From: Nocardia sp. alder85J
Lineage (GTDB): Bacteria > Actinomycetota > Actinomycetes > Mycobacteriales > Mycobacteriaceae
DNA: 64,000 nt
Direction of reading: 5' to 3'
Assembly (NCBI RefSeq): GCF_020176955.2
Contig: NZ_JAIUCZ020000007.1
Coordinates: 62,001 to 126,000 of the forward strand
The translations under genes and the position numbers were made by a program. Of the stretch, positions 52,609 through 60,909 are shown in pieces. Every line of letters begins with the position of its first letter. The first letter of the stretch is position 1. The notes below the pieces were generated by a model. It did no database searches. It was not told the DNA's origin and was given only the letters and a program-made list of their open reading frames with translations.

Positions 52609-52637
52609 AACCCTCTTTGAAAGAATGCAAGAGGGTT
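52609..52637. promoter_or_regulatory. TetR operator candidate
   Basis: Perfect 9-base arms AACCCTCTT and AAGAGGGTT with an 11-base spacer lie in the divergent gap between the Rieske oxygenase operon and a TetR gene, 86 bases upstream of the oxygenase start. It is the only strong inverted repeat in this gap. Confidence 0.65.
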
Positions 52638-52683
52638 GTGTGATAATTGAACCCCCTGCTCAGGGCCGGTACACTCGACCCTC

Positions 52684-53301
52684 GTGACAGATGTGGCGAT
52701 CGGCGGCCGGCGCGCGAACAGGCGTGGCCTCGCGACCCGGGAGAGCATGCTGGAGGCGGCGATCACCTCGCTGGCCACCGGCGATCCCGCGGCCGTGTCC
52801 GGCAATCGGATCGCCCGCGACATCGGCGCCACCTGGGGAGTGGTCAAGTACCAGTTCGGCGATATCGACGGCCTGTGGGCGGCGGTGCTGCGGCACACCG
52901 CCGACAAGCGCGGCGATCTGCCCGCCGGGCTGAAACCCGACGGCACCCTGCGCGAACGCGTCGACACGCTGATCCGGGTGATGGCCGTCGGCCTGCGCAC
53001 CCCGGAATCGCTGGCCATCGAGACCCTGCGCGCCGCACTGCCGCGCGACCAGGCCGAACTGGAACGCGACTTCCCGCTCACCGCCGCCGAACTGGCCTCA
53101 TGGAAACCCAACTGGGACAAGGCATGTGAGCGAGCCTTCGCGGATCTGGGCGTGGACGCGACGAAGATCCGCCAGGTGGCCGCGCTGATCCCCGCGGCCA
53201 TGCGCGGCATCGTCTCCGAACGCGCCCTCGGCACCTACGGCAATCTCGACGACGCCCTGGACGGCCTGATCGGCTCCCTGGTCGCCTACCTCGCCCCCTG
53301 A
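52684..53301 (+). CDS. TetR family regulator
   Basis: A 205-residue TetR repressor. The DNA-binding region is near residues 15-65: LATRESMLEAAITSLATGDP, then GNRIARDIGATWGVVKYQFG and DIDGLWAAVL. The GTG start lacks a ribosome site and follows 46 bases after the palindrome, which would fit leaderless translation. It is divergent from the Rieske oxygenase operon, which it probably controls. Confidence 0.9.
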   Translation: MTDVAIGGRRANRRGLATRESMLEAAITSLATGDPAAVSGNRIARDIGATWGVVKYQFGDIDGLWAAVLRHTADKRGDLPAGLKPDGTLRERVDTLIRVMAVGLRTPESLAIETLRAALPRDQAELERDFPLTAAELASWKPNWDKACERAFADLGVDATKIRQVAALIPAAMRGIVSERALGTYGNLDDALDGLIGSLVAYLAP

Positions 53302-53388
53302 GCGAGCGCCGCCCACCGCCGACGCGACCGGTAACCGGCACCTACCGGACGCTTCCATTCCAGGACACGTCAACTATAGTTCGCACAT

Positions 53389-53724
53389 ATGTTCGACTGT
53401 TGGGCCGATATCTTCAGCCCGTCGATGCGGCGGGTTGTCGAGCCGCCGGAGCCGGTGCTGGTGGAGCTCTCGCTCGCGATCCCGCACTCCCCCGGCGGCC
53501 GGTTCGGGCGGGACACGCTGCCGATGCGGGTCAAGGCCGGTGGGCTGGATCTGACCCGGACCGTGCCGGGCCGGCTGCTGGCCTGGGCGCGGTGCAGCGA
53601 CGGGAGCTGGCTCGGCCTGGTCGAATTCGTGATCGCCACCGGGAACGACCGGGGACGGGTGGCGGCCACCCAGTGGTGCGCCGCGCGGGCGCTCACCCCG
53701 GATCCGGGGCGGCGGATCCGGTGA
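53389..53724 (+). CDS. Hypothetical protein, 111 residues
   Basis: A small soluble protein that I do not recognise. It reads MFDCWADIFSPSMRRVVEPP, then LTRTVPGRLLAWARCSDGSW and GLVEFVIATG in a pattern with a conserved-looking Trp/Cys centre, and ends in a basic tail. There is no signal peptide or membrane segment. It follows the TetR gene after 87 bases. Its length and codon use suggest a real gene; a DNA- or ligand-binding role cannot be supported. Confidence 0.6.
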   Translation: MFDCWADIFSPSMRRVVEPPEPVLVELSLAIPHSPGGRFGRDTLPMRVKAGGLDLTRTVPGRLLAWARCSDGSWLGLVEFVIATGNDRGRVAATQWCAARALTPDPGRRIR

Positions 53725-53907
53725 CGGATCGACAGGGCTCCGAGCAGCGATGATTATGTGTTTCACAGCTCCGGCGTAGCTTCCCCCGATACAGATCCGG
53801 GACACTGTCCACGCGAACCGGGCCGTTCCGGTTCTTGCAGGGAAAATCCTTGTAACACAAGCATTTCGACGGTACCTGTGCCCGTCGCCGAGGGAAAGGT
53901 CCACCCC

Positions 53908-54765
53908 GTGCCCGTTTTCGGAGCCGGCGACCGCCGTACCACCGCCCAGCTCACCAGCGCCGTGACCGCCGGCCTGCTCGCGCTCGGCGCGCTCACCGCC
54001 GGTGCGGGCGCCGCACACGCCGAGCCGGACGCGCAGCCGCAGCAGAACATTCGCTACTCGGCCAAACTGGTCGACCGCACCGTCGTGACCACCCTGAAGG
54101 GCGGCACCTTCACGCTGTCCAAGGCGCACGAGCGGGACCTGTCGGCGGGGCTGGACACCCGGCTGACCCAGCACGACGGAGCGGTCTTCGAGGCCGACGG
54201 CAAGCCCGCCGACATCGCCGACGTGATCGATGTCGCCGATGTGCGCGACGAGACCGGCCGGACCGTGGCCACGCTGCCGCTGAACTTCCGCCTCGCCGGG
54301 ATCACCATCCCGGTGGCGGCGGTCGTGCGCGACGACGCCACCGTGCTGGAGCTGACCCCGCAGCGGCCCACCGGACTGGACGTGTCGCGTCCGGTGGCGG
54401 TCAGTGCGGCAGCCACCGTGCCGACCGCGAGGGTGATCGCCTCCGATTCGGAGAACCAGAAGGCGATGGCCGATTTCAGCACCAAGTTCGGCCTGGCCAC
54501 CGGCATCGGCAGTTTCGTCGGCACCGCGGTCGGCGCGACCATCGGCTGTGTGGTCACCATCGCCGCGGGCTGCGTCACCGGACTGGCCACCGGCGCCGGC
54601 ATCGGCGGGGTGGTCGGCACCGTCGCCACCGGTGGGCCGACGCTGATCGCCTCGGGACTCGACCTGATCAACACGCTGGACTCCGCCGACGGCACCAGCA
54701 AGTACGCCACCACTGCGACCCCCGAGGTGACGGTGCAGCCGGCACCCGCCGACACCCCGCGCTGA
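53908..54765 (+). CDS. Secreted/membrane protein with glycine-rich helix
   Basis: A 285-residue exported protein. The start GTG 53908 has GGAAAGG upstream. A signal peptide (TAQLTSAVTAGLLALGALTAGA, then GAAHAEPDA) is followed by a domain with NIRYSAKLVDRTVVTTLKGG, ADIADVIDVADVRDETGRTV and LNFRLAGITIPVAAVVRDD. The C terminus is a long Gly/Ala-rich hydrophobic segment (FVGTAVGATIGCVVTIAAGC, TGLATGAGIGGVVGTVATGG). This layout resembles a family of secreted Nocardia proteins of unknown role (DUF8020-like, from memory). No enzyme motif is visible. Confidence 0.75.
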   Translation: MPVFGAGDRRTTAQLTSAVTAGLLALGALTAGAGAAHAEPDAQPQQNIRYSAKLVDRTVVTTLKGGTFTLSKAHERDLSAGLDTRLTQHDGAVFEADGKPADIADVIDVADVRDETGRTVATLPLNFRLAGITIPVAAVVRDDATVLELTPQRPTGLDVSRPVAVSAAATVPTARVIASDSENQKAMADFSTKFGLATGIGSFVGTAVGATIGCVVTIAAGCVTGLATGAGIGGVVGTVATGGPTLIASGLDLINTLDSADGTSKYATTATPEVTVQPAPADTPR

Positions 54766-54798
54766 TCCGCCCCGGCGCGGCCTGCGGTCGCGGCGGTC

Positions 54799-55500
54799 TC
54801 AGGACCGCCGCAACACGTAGCCGACGCCGCGAATGGTGTGGATCAGCGGCGGATCCACCGCGTCCACCTTGCGCCGCAGCTGGCTGATGAACGACTCCAC
54901 CACCCGGCTCTCCCGGCCGGCGTCGGCATGCCACACCCGGTCGATGATCTTGTCCTTGCTGACCACCACCTCGGCGTTGACCATCAGGTAGTGCAGCAGG
55001 TTGAACTCCGTCGCCGACAGCAGGATGTCGGCGCCCGCCCGGACCACCCGATGCGCGGAGACATCCATCATCAGATCGGCGTACCGCAGCAGATTCTCGT
55101 CGGCGGGACCGCTGGTGCGGCGCAGGATCGCGCGCAGCCGCAGCACCACCTCCTCCAGGCTGAACGGCTTGCCGACATAGTCGTCGCCCCCGGCGGCCAG
55201 GCCCTCGATCCGGTCGGCCACCGTGCCCCGCGCGGTGAGGAACAGCACCGGCACCTGATTGCCCGCCTCACGCAGCCGCCGCGCCACGGCGAAGCCGTCG
55301 ATATCGGGCAGGCCCACGTCGAGCACCACGATGTCCGGGCGATGCGTCGCGTAGCCGGTCAGCGCGGCCTGCCCGCTGTCGGCGCCGTAGGTGTGGAAAC
55401 CGTTGAGCCGCAATGCCGCACACAGCAGGTCGCGAATGCTCGCGTCGTCGTCGACGACCAGCACACTGGCGTCCGGGGTGGCAGCAGCGGTATCGGGCAC
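54799..55500 (-). CDS. OmpR-type response regulator
   Basis: A 233-residue two-component response regulator. The receiver domain has the acidic pocket VVDDD, the phospho-acceptor D in DIVVLDVGLPDIDGF (about residue 60), and the K of VGKPFS. The C-terminal winged helix (LSATEFNLLHYLMVNAEVV, then GRESRVVESFISQLRRKVDA and IRGVGYVLR) is of OmpR/PhoB type. The GTG at 55500 has GGGAG upstream. No histidine kinase gene is adjacent in the window, so it is an orphan here. It converges on the secreted-protein gene. Confidence 0.94.
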   Translation of the reverse strand: MPDTAAATPDASVLVVDDDASIRDLLCAALRLNGFHTYGADSGQAALTGYATHRPDIVVLDVGLPDIDGFAVARRLREAGNQVPVLFLTARGTVADRIEGLAAGGDDYVGKPFSLEEVVLRLRAILRRTSGPADENLLRYADLMMDVSAHRVVRAGADILLSATEFNLLHYLMVNAEVVVSKDKIIDRVWHADAGRESRVVESFISQLRRKVDAVDPPLIHTIRGVGYVLRRS

Positions 55501-55538
55501 GCTCCCACGGTACCGAGGTCCGCCCGGATCGGGCCCGA

Positions 55539-56741
55539 TCAGGCCAGGCTGCGCACGAGTTCGAGGGTGCCGAGGTGCCGGATGGCGGCGCAGCCGCGGG
55601 CCAGCATCGCCAGGAACATCTCGTCGCCGCGGTCGGTCTCGGTGGCGAAGGCGTAGCCGAGGGTGGTCAGCATCGGGATCTGGAGCATGCCGATCCGATA
55701 GTCGGTCCAGCATTCCGACGCCGAGTAGCCGCTCACCCCGTGACCGAGCAGCTCCCGGTGGTAAACCTCGACGAATTCGGCCTCGATCCGCTCCCGCACG
55801 GCCGGGTCCAGGCTGGTGCCGAGGAAGTAGGCGAGGTCCCGGGCGGGTAGTCCGACGCTGATCGTCTGCCAGTCGACGACGGTCACCGTGCCCGTCGCCG
55901 GATCGAACATCAGGTTGTCCAGGCGATAGTCGCCGTGCAACAGGCAGAACCGGTCCGGGTGGATGCCCAGCCAGCCCGCCGTCAGATCGGCCGCCTCGGT
56001 CAGGGTGGCGCGGTCCTCGGCACCGAGCCGGTCGCCGAGGCTGCTGCCCAGGGTGACGCCCAGGGCGTGGCGGGCGAGATCGCCCATACCGCGTGCGAAG
56101 TCGGCATCGGGCCGCGGCATGGCCGGGCCCTCGAAGGTCAGCCAGGCCGGATCACACCAGCGCGGGCCGTGCAGCCCGGCCAGCGCCCGCACCGCCACCC
56201 GGGCCTCGGCCTCGGTACAGCCACGGATCTGGTCGCCCTGCACCGCGGGCCGCAGATCGGCCATCAGGAGCACGAATTCGGTGTGGTCGGCGCTGATGTC
56301 GCAGTGGTGGACCCGGGGCAGCGGCACCGCGACGGTATCGGCGACCCGGGTGTAGAAGGCGTGCTCGGCCCGATAGCCGACAGCGACCCGATCGCGCACC
56401 TCCTGCCGCTGCGACGGCAGTTTCGCGATCAACGTGTGCGGGTGCTGCGCCGGATCGGCATAGGTGGGGGTGATCCGGTAGGTGGCGCCGGTCTGACCGG
56501 TGCCGACCGCGTCGACCCGCACCGACGAGACCTGCACGCCCAGAACGGCTCCGAGCCATTCGGCGGTGAGCTGCGCGGGATCGGCGGGCAGCGCGGGCGC
56601 GTCAGCGGGCAGCGCGGGCAGGGCGTCGGCGGGCAGCGCGGGCGAGGCGTCAGCGGGCAGGGCGTCAGCGGGCAGCGCAGGCAGGGCGTCAGCAGGCAGC
56701 GCGGGCAGGGCGTCAGCGGCCCGCCTCGGCGATAGGTTCAT
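55539..56741 (-). CDS. Phosphotransferase (APH-like) with low-complexity N terminus
   Basis: A 400-residue kinase of the aminoglycoside phosphotransferase superfamily. The Brenner-type catalytic loop is HGDYRLDNLMFD and the metal-binding aspartate follows in VVDWQTISVG; TLIAKLPS is the ATP-binding strand with its lysine. The family is broad (choline, homoserine, small-molecule and unknown kinases), so the substrate is open. Residues 9-56 are an unusual run of ALPAD/ALP units that reads as tandem DNA repeats. The ATG has AAAGGAA upstream and overlaps the TetR stop by 29 bases, so the two are co-expressed. Confidence 0.88.
   Translation of the reverse strand: MNLSPRRAADALPALPADALPALPADALPADASPALPADALPALPADAPALPADPAQLTAEWLGAVLGVQVSSVRVDAVGTGQTGATYRITPTYADPAQHPHTLIAKLPSQRQEVRDRVAVGYRAEHAFYTRVADTVAVPLPRVHHCDISADHTEFVLLMADLRPAVQGDQIRGCTEAEARVAVRALAGLHGPRWCDPAWLTFEGPAMPRPDADFARGMGDLARHALGVTLGSSLGDRLGAEDRATLTEAADLTAGWLGIHPDRFCLLHGDYRLDNLMFDPATGTVTVVDWQTISVGLPARDLAYFLGTSLDPAVRERIEAEFVEVYHRELLGHGVSGYSASECWTDYRIGMLQIPMLTTLGYAFATETDRGDEMFLAMLARGCAAIRHLGTLELVRSLA
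56574..56717 (-). repeat. In-frame GC-rich tandem repeat in the phosphotransferase gene
   Basis: A 144-base run of imperfect head-to-tail units encoding ALPAD/ALPA repeats. The repeat preserves the reading frame and has no role in the kinase fold that I can see, so copy number could vary between strains. Confidence 0.8.
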
Positions 56742-57342
56742 GATGCATTCCTTTTTCGAGGCCGCGGCTGCTCGGCTCGCGGTGCTTCGGCCGGTCGTGG
56801 CGCAGCGATTCCTGGGCGCGGGAAAGGGCCATGCCGTGGACCAGCCAGCGGACGGTGGTCGCGAACACGCGCGGGTCGTCCCACAGACCCGGCGCGGCGA
56901 CGTCGGACAACGTCATGCTGAGCGTGACGTGGGCGAGGATGCCGCCGGCCTCCACCGCCCGGCTGTGGCTGAAACCGTCTCGTTCCAGCACGGACATCAG
57001 CCGATGCACGTGGTCGACGACGACATCGCGATCGGCGACCGTCATCAGGGTGCACAGGTCGGGGTTGGCCAGCAGCGCCGCGCGCAGTTCGGTGCACCAC
57101 GACTCGACGGCCACCTCCCACACGGCGTCGGCGGCGAAGCCGAGCTCCAGCCGCGCGAAGGCACGGGCCACGACCCCGCGCACCAGCACCTCGTAGCTGC
57201 CCACCTGCTGGTAGAGGGTCTTGTTCGAACACCGCAGCCGCGCCGCCAGATTACGGATGGTGAGGCCCGCGGCGCCCTCCTCCGCCAGCACTCGCAGCGC
57301 TTCGTCGAAGATCGCCTCTGCGCTCAGCAACGGCTTCGGCAC
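56713..57342 (-). CDS. TetR family regulator
   Basis: A 209-residue TetR repressor. The DNA-binding region is at residues 7-55 (SAEAIFDEALRVLAEEGAAG, then LTIRNLAARLRCSNKTLYQQ). The GTG start has GAGGAG about nine bases upstream. Its 3' end overlaps the phosphotransferase start by 29 bases, so the two are co-transcribed. A palindrome related to AAGATAAC-CCT-GTTATCTT lies just upstream, and a perfect copy lies before the divergent luciferase-like gene, so autoregulation and control of that gene are likely. Confidence 0.92.
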   Translation of the reverse strand: MPKPLLSAEAIFDEALRVLAEEGAAGLTIRNLAARLRCSNKTLYQQVGSYEVLVRGVVARAFARLELGFAADAVWEVAVESWCTELRAALLANPDLCTLMTVADRDVVVDHVHRLMSVLERDGFSHSRAVEAGGILAHVTLSMTLSDVAAPGLWDDPRVFATTVRWLVHGMALSRAQESLRHDRPKHREPSSRGLEKGMHHEPIAEAGR

Positions 57343-57390
57343 TCCTGCGCGCTCCTCACTCCGGGCCTCGGGTCTCCGGCCACGACTACG

Positions 57391-57407
57391 GAAAACAGAG
57401 TTATCTT
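57391..57407. promoter_or_regulatory. TetR operator candidate (TetR side)
   Basis: GAAAAC, a 3-base spacer and GTTATCTT. The right arm is identical to the perfect site at 57583-57601 and the left arm matches 5 of 6 bases. It lies 49 bases before the TetR start, as expected for autoregulation. Confidence 0.55.
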
Positions 57408-57582
57408 AACCACCAGAACAGTCCGAAATCCGGAAATCGCGCGACGCACCCCGGAAGTTCCGTGCTCGCCACCGCTATCGGCCCCGGCGGGCAAGATCAC
57501 TGCGCAGCACCATGTCCGCGGCCACATCCGGTGGCGAGGCCGGGCAGTGTGCGGGTCGATGGCGGCAACTCCCCATTCGAAG

Positions 57583-57601
57583 AAGATAACCCTGTTATCT
57601 T
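57583..57601. promoter_or_regulatory. TetR operator candidate (LLM side)
   Basis: A perfect palindrome, AAGATAAC-CCT-GTTATCTT, 67 bases before the start of the luciferase-like gene. A one-mismatch relative lies before the divergent TetR gene. Confidence 0.65.
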
Positions 57602-57668
57602 ATGTGGGTGCGCGGCCGAGACGGCCGGACACAGGATTTCGGCATCGCCGCCGGCAAGGAGTTGGCCC

Positions 57669-58706
57669 GTGACACGCACCTTCGACGAACTCGGCTACTA
57701 CCTGCTCGCCGGGGCCGGTGGCGAGGGCCCCGCGACCCTGATGCACGAGGCCCGGCGCGGTGAGGAACTGGGCTTCGGCACCGCGTTCATCTCCGAGCGG
57801 TGGAACGTCAAGGAGGCCTCGGCGCTGTCCGGCGCCGCGTGCGCGGTGACCACGCGGATGACCATCGCCACCGCGGCCACCAACTACAACACCCGCCATC
57901 CGCTGATCACCGCGTCCATGGCGACCACCCTGCACCGCCTGTCCGGCGGCCGATTCACCCTCGGCATCGGGCGCGGCATCGCCGCACTGCACGCCGCCCA
58001 CGCCATTCCCGCCGTCACCACCGCGCAACTGGAGGACTGGGCGCAGGTGATGCGGCGGCTGTGGCACGGCGAGGTGATCCTGAATCACGACGGGCCGATC
58101 GGCAAGTATCCGGTGCTGTTCCTGGATCCCGACTTCGACGAGAACATCCGGCTGGCGCTGGTGGCGTTCGGGCCACAGTCGCTGGCGCTCGGCGGCCGCG
58201 CCTTCGACGACATCGTCCTGCACACGTACTTCCCACCGGAAACACTGCAACGCTGCGTCGCGACGGTGAAGAAGGCGGCCGAGCAGGCCGGGCGCGACCC
58301 CGGGGCGGTCCGGGTCTGGTCCTGCCTGGCCACCGTCGGCGACCATCTGCCCGAGGAGTTGCGGCTGCGCAAGACCGTCGGCCGGCTGGCCACCTACCTC
58401 CAGGGTTACGGCGATCTGATGGTGCGCACCAACGGCTGGGATCCGGCTGTGCTGCAACGCTTCCGCAGCGATCCGGTGGTGCTCTCGGTGCCCGGCGCGA
58501 TCGATGGCAAGGCGAACACCGAACAGCTGGAACACATTGCCACCCTGCTGCCGGACCACTGGTTGTCGGCCGCCGCGACCGGCAGCCCGGCGCAGTGCGT
58601 GGCGCGTATCCGGGAGGAGTTCGGATACGGCGCGGACCGGATCATCCTGCACGGCGCCGCACCGGACGAGCTGGTGCCGATCATGGCCGGGTACGGCCGC
58701 GCCTAG
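57669..58706 (+). CDS. LLM class F420-dependent oxidoreductase
   Basis: A 345-residue luciferase-like oxidoreductase, similar to the TIGR03857-type group. It reads TFDELGYYLLAGAGGEGPAT, GFGTAFISERWNVKEASALS, FTLGIGRGIAALHAAHAIPA and the terminal EFGYGADRIILHGAAPDELV. The start is GTG 57669 with AAGGAG upstream. It is divergent from the TetR/phosphotransferase operon; the shared palindromes suggest joint regulation. It does not carry an obvious FMN-only motif, so F420 is the likely cofactor. The substrate is unknown. Confidence 0.9.
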   Translation: MTRTFDELGYYLLAGAGGEGPATLMHEARRGEELGFGTAFISERWNVKEASALSGAACAVTTRMTIATAATNYNTRHPLITASMATTLHRLSGGRFTLGIGRGIAALHAAHAIPAVTTAQLEDWAQVMRRLWHGEVILNHDGPIGKYPVLFLDPDFDENIRLALVAFGPQSLALGGRAFDDIVLHTYFPPETLQRCVATVKKAAEQAGRDPGAVRVWSCLATVGDHLPEELRLRKTVGRLATYLQGYGDLMVRTNGWDPAVLQRFRSDPVVLSVPGAIDGKANTEQLEHIATLLPDHWLSAAATGSPAQCVARIREEFGYGADRIILHGAAPDELVPIMAGYGRA

Positions 58707-58745
58707 CTCGCGAAACTCGTTCGCGCACTGCGGTTCCCGTCGATA

Positions 58746-59357
58746 TCACGACGGTCCGGCCGGGCCGGGCAGGACCGCGTCGACGAGCGCCTCCGGGGCG
58801 GGCCAGCGGCGGTGCGGGCGACTGATCCGCAACGACACGATGCCGTGCAGGGCCGCCCAGAGGGTGAGGGCGGTGAATTCCGGATCGCCCGGTGCGACAA
58901 CACCGGCCGCCATCCCCGCCTCGATGGCCACCACCAGGCGCTCGAACGCCCGCTCCCCCGGCCGCTCGCCCGGCCGGGCCGGATCCAGCGCCAGTTCGGC
59001 GTTGAACAACACCCGATAGTGGCCCGGATTCTCCAGCCCGAAGTGGCAATACGCCACACAGCAAGCACGCAACCGCCCGGCCGGATCGGCGCTCGCGCGC
59101 ATCGCCTCGACCAGGGCAGCATCCAGACGCCCGAACAGGTCGGCAACCACCGCCGCCACCAACTGCCCCCGATCCGGGAAGTGCCGGTAGATCGACGGTG
59201 TCGCGACGCCGACCGCACGCGCGACCGCCGCCAGCGTGAGCAGCCGGGCGTCGCCGCTGTCGGCGAGCAGCCCGGCCGCCGCCTCGACCAGATCGGCACG
59301 TAACCGTTCCCCCTCGCCCCGCGCGTTCCTGGGCCGCCTGCCCGTGCCGGTGTCCAC
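58746..59357 (-). CDS. TetR family regulator
   Basis: A 203-residue TetR repressor. The start is GTG 59357 with GGAGGAG upstream, which places the domain at residues 15-70 (RLRADLVEAAAGLLADSGDA, then LTLAAVARAVGVATPSIYRH and FPDRGQLVAAV). A longer frame to 59552 passes through the divergent promoter and is not used. It is divergent from a metallo-beta-lactamase-fold gene. The gap carries a 10-base palindrome, GTAAGCTTAC (59438-59447). Confidence 0.9.
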   Translation of the reverse strand: MDTGTGRRPRNARGEGERLRADLVEAAAGLLADSGDARLLTLAAVARAVGVATPSIYRHFPDRGQLVAAVVADLFGRLDAALVEAMRASADPAGRLRACCVAYCHFGLENPGHYRVLFNAELALDPARPGERPGERAFERLVVAIEAGMAAGVVAPGDPEFTALTLWAALHGIVSLRISRPHRRWPAPEALVDAVLPGPAGPS

Positions 59358-59437
59358 ATCTCCTCCTGACGCCGCCGATATCCCGAAGCGGTTCCGCCGC
59401 TTGACGAGTCGTCGAGCGCAATCATAAGCTAATACTC

Positions 59438-59447
59438 GTAAGCTTAC
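59438..59447. promoter_or_regulatory. Short palindrome GTAAGCTTAC
   Basis: A perfect 10-base palindrome in the divergent gap between a TetR gene and a metallo-beta-lactamase-fold gene. TAAGCT at 59425-59430 pairs with its AGCTTA half as a wider inverted repeat. It is a modest operator candidate. Confidence 0.4.
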
Positions 59448-59509
59448 AGATATTATCTTAGATAGCCGATCTGATCCCGCCACCGGGATCGAGCGCTGGG
59501 AGTCCACCG

Positions 59510-60259
59510 ATGCCGACCACGACCGTGACCCGTGTGACCCATTCCTGCGCACTGCTGAACTTCGACGGACGGTACGTTCTCACCGACCCGTGGTTCTCGG
59601 AGAAGCCCGGGTACCTGCGGGGCGAACCCCTCGCCCACACCCCCGCCACGCTGCCGCCGCTGGCGGCGGTCGTCGCCAGCCACGACCATTACGACCACTA
59701 CGACATCGATGCCTTCGCCGCATATCCGGACAAGAACGTGCCGTTCCTGGTCAAACGCGGCATGGCCGGGAAGGCGCGCCGGGCCGGCTTCACCGCCGTC
59801 ACCGAAATCGAACCGTGGGAACAGATCTCGGTGCGCGATCTCACCATCACCGCCGCCCCGGCCGAGCACGGAGTTCCGGAGATCACCTTCGTGCTCCAGG
59901 GCGCGGGCCGCACGGTCTTCTTCGGCGCCGACACCCTGCGCATTCCCGGACTCGACGAGATATCCGAGCGCTTCCCGGCGATCGACCTGGCGCTGCTGCC
60001 GATCAACGGCCTGCGCATCCGCCCGGCCTTCGATCGTCAGGTGGTGATGAATGCCGAAGAGGCCGGGGAATTCTGCGCGGTGCTGCGGCCCGCACTCGCG
60101 GTCCCGATTCACTACGCGTTCACCGCCGGCCCACTGCGCGACCGCTTCTTCCTGAAATACGATGGCACGCCGGAACGATTCCGGCAGGCGGTCGCGAAAC
60201 ACGCACCCGGCACCCGAGTTCACGTGCTCGCCCCCGGTGAGCCGCTGACCGTAGGCTAG
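59510..60259 (+). CDS. Metallo-beta-lactamase-fold hydrolase
   Basis: A 249-residue protein of the metallo-beta-lactamase (UlaG-like) superfamily. The metal motif HxHxDH is SHDHYDHYD (H58, H60, D62, H63). Later ligands are AEHG, the GADTL strand with its Asp, and IHYAF. It has no signal peptide and is probably a cytoplasmic phosphoesterase-, lactonase- or RNA-like hydrolase; the family is used for many substrates. Lactonase activity against AHLs is possible for this fold, but the sequence is of the UlaG type and not the AiiA type. It is followed by the HYD1-like gene after 39 bases. Confidence 0.9.
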   Translation: MPTTTVTRVTHSCALLNFDGRYVLTDPWFSEKPGYLRGEPLAHTPATLPPLAAVVASHDHYDHYDIDAFAAYPDKNVPFLVKRGMAGKARRAGFTAVTEIEPWEQISVRDLTITAAPAEHGVPEITFVLQGAGRTVFFGADTLRIPGLDEISERFPAIDLALLPINGLRIRPAFDRQVVMNAEEAGEFCAVLRPALAVPIHYAFTAGPLRDRFFLKYDGTPERFRQAVAKHAPGTRVHVLAPGEPLTVG

Positions 60260-60298
60260 TACTCGTGGCGCTTGCCTGCCGAGTGCCCGGGAGTGTGG

Positions 60299-60871
60299 AT
60301 GACAGCACCGATCGAGCTGATGAAGGCGGTGGCCGACGGGCTCGGCAACACCGCCGGACGTGTCGGGCGAGCGTTCGCGGAGTGGCTGGGCGGGATCGCG
60401 CACGCAGCCACGGATTCCGCGGCGGCGCTGGAGGCCGGGGAACGGGCCGCCGCACCGGTGATCCGTACGGCCGAAGACGTCGAAAGGCGTTCGGTGGCAG
60501 ACGAATACGCTGCGGCGAAGGCCGCCACCGGATCGGAGAGACCGGCACGCATCCTGTACCACTACACCTCCGGCGAGGGCCTCGAAGGCATTCTCGGCAG
60601 CGGCAGACTGCGCCCGGCGTGGGGGCCCGGTGATCGTCGCGGGCAGTTCCTCACGACGATCCGGCCGGGCACACACACCGATGTGGAGTTGGAGAATTAC
60701 CTCGGACTGTCCGTCTCGCTCTCGCACTACATCGCGCTGGACGTGAGCGAACTTCCGGCACGGAAGATCGTGCCGATGATGGAGGGAAACTTCATGATCC
60801 GCAATCGGCGATCGCTGCGCATCGGCCGATTGCTGGTCGATTCCGGCGAGAATCCGGTGCGGTACCGCTGA
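60299..60871 (+). CDS. HYD1-like ADP-ribosyltransferase domain protein
   Basis: A 190-residue protein. Residues 1-75 are helical with two hydrophobic patches (LMKAVADGLGNTAGRVGRAF; EWLGGIAHAATDSAAALEA). Residues about 84-185 match the HYD1-type domain: ILYHYTSGEGLEGILGSGRL (the HYTS opening), then RGQFLTTIRPG, and YIALDVSELPARK before a C-terminal basic region. HYD1-like domains are ADP-ribosyltransferase-fold modules found in polymorphic toxins. The N-terminal part is not a clear delivery domain and no immunity-like gene lies downstream. The ATG at 60299 has GGGAG upstream. Confidence 0.7.
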   Translation: MTAPIELMKAVADGLGNTAGRVGRAFAEWLGGIAHAATDSAAALEAGERAAAPVIRTAEDVERRSVADEYAAAKAATGSERPARILYHYTSGEGLEGILGSGRLRPAWGPGDRRGQFLTTIRPGTHTDVELENYLGLSVSLSHYIALDVSELPARKIVPMMEGNFMIRNRRSLRIGRLLVDSGENPVRYR

Positions 60872-60909
60872 TCCCGGCCGGCCGTACCCGAATTCCGAGC
60901 GGACGGTGC

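Larger units (their letters stand above)
57343..57668. other. Divergent promoter region, 326 bases
   Basis: Between the TetR/phosphotransferase operon and the luciferase-like gene. Besides the two operator candidates at 57391-57407 and 57583-57601, I see no other element. It is less GC-rich than the genes around it. Confidence 0.6.

Noticed and set aside
59510..60259. Metallo-beta-lactamase-fold protein as an AHL lactonase partner of the LuxI homologue
   Set aside because: The sequence is of the UlaG-like type, 34 kb away, with no feature specific to AHL lactonases.
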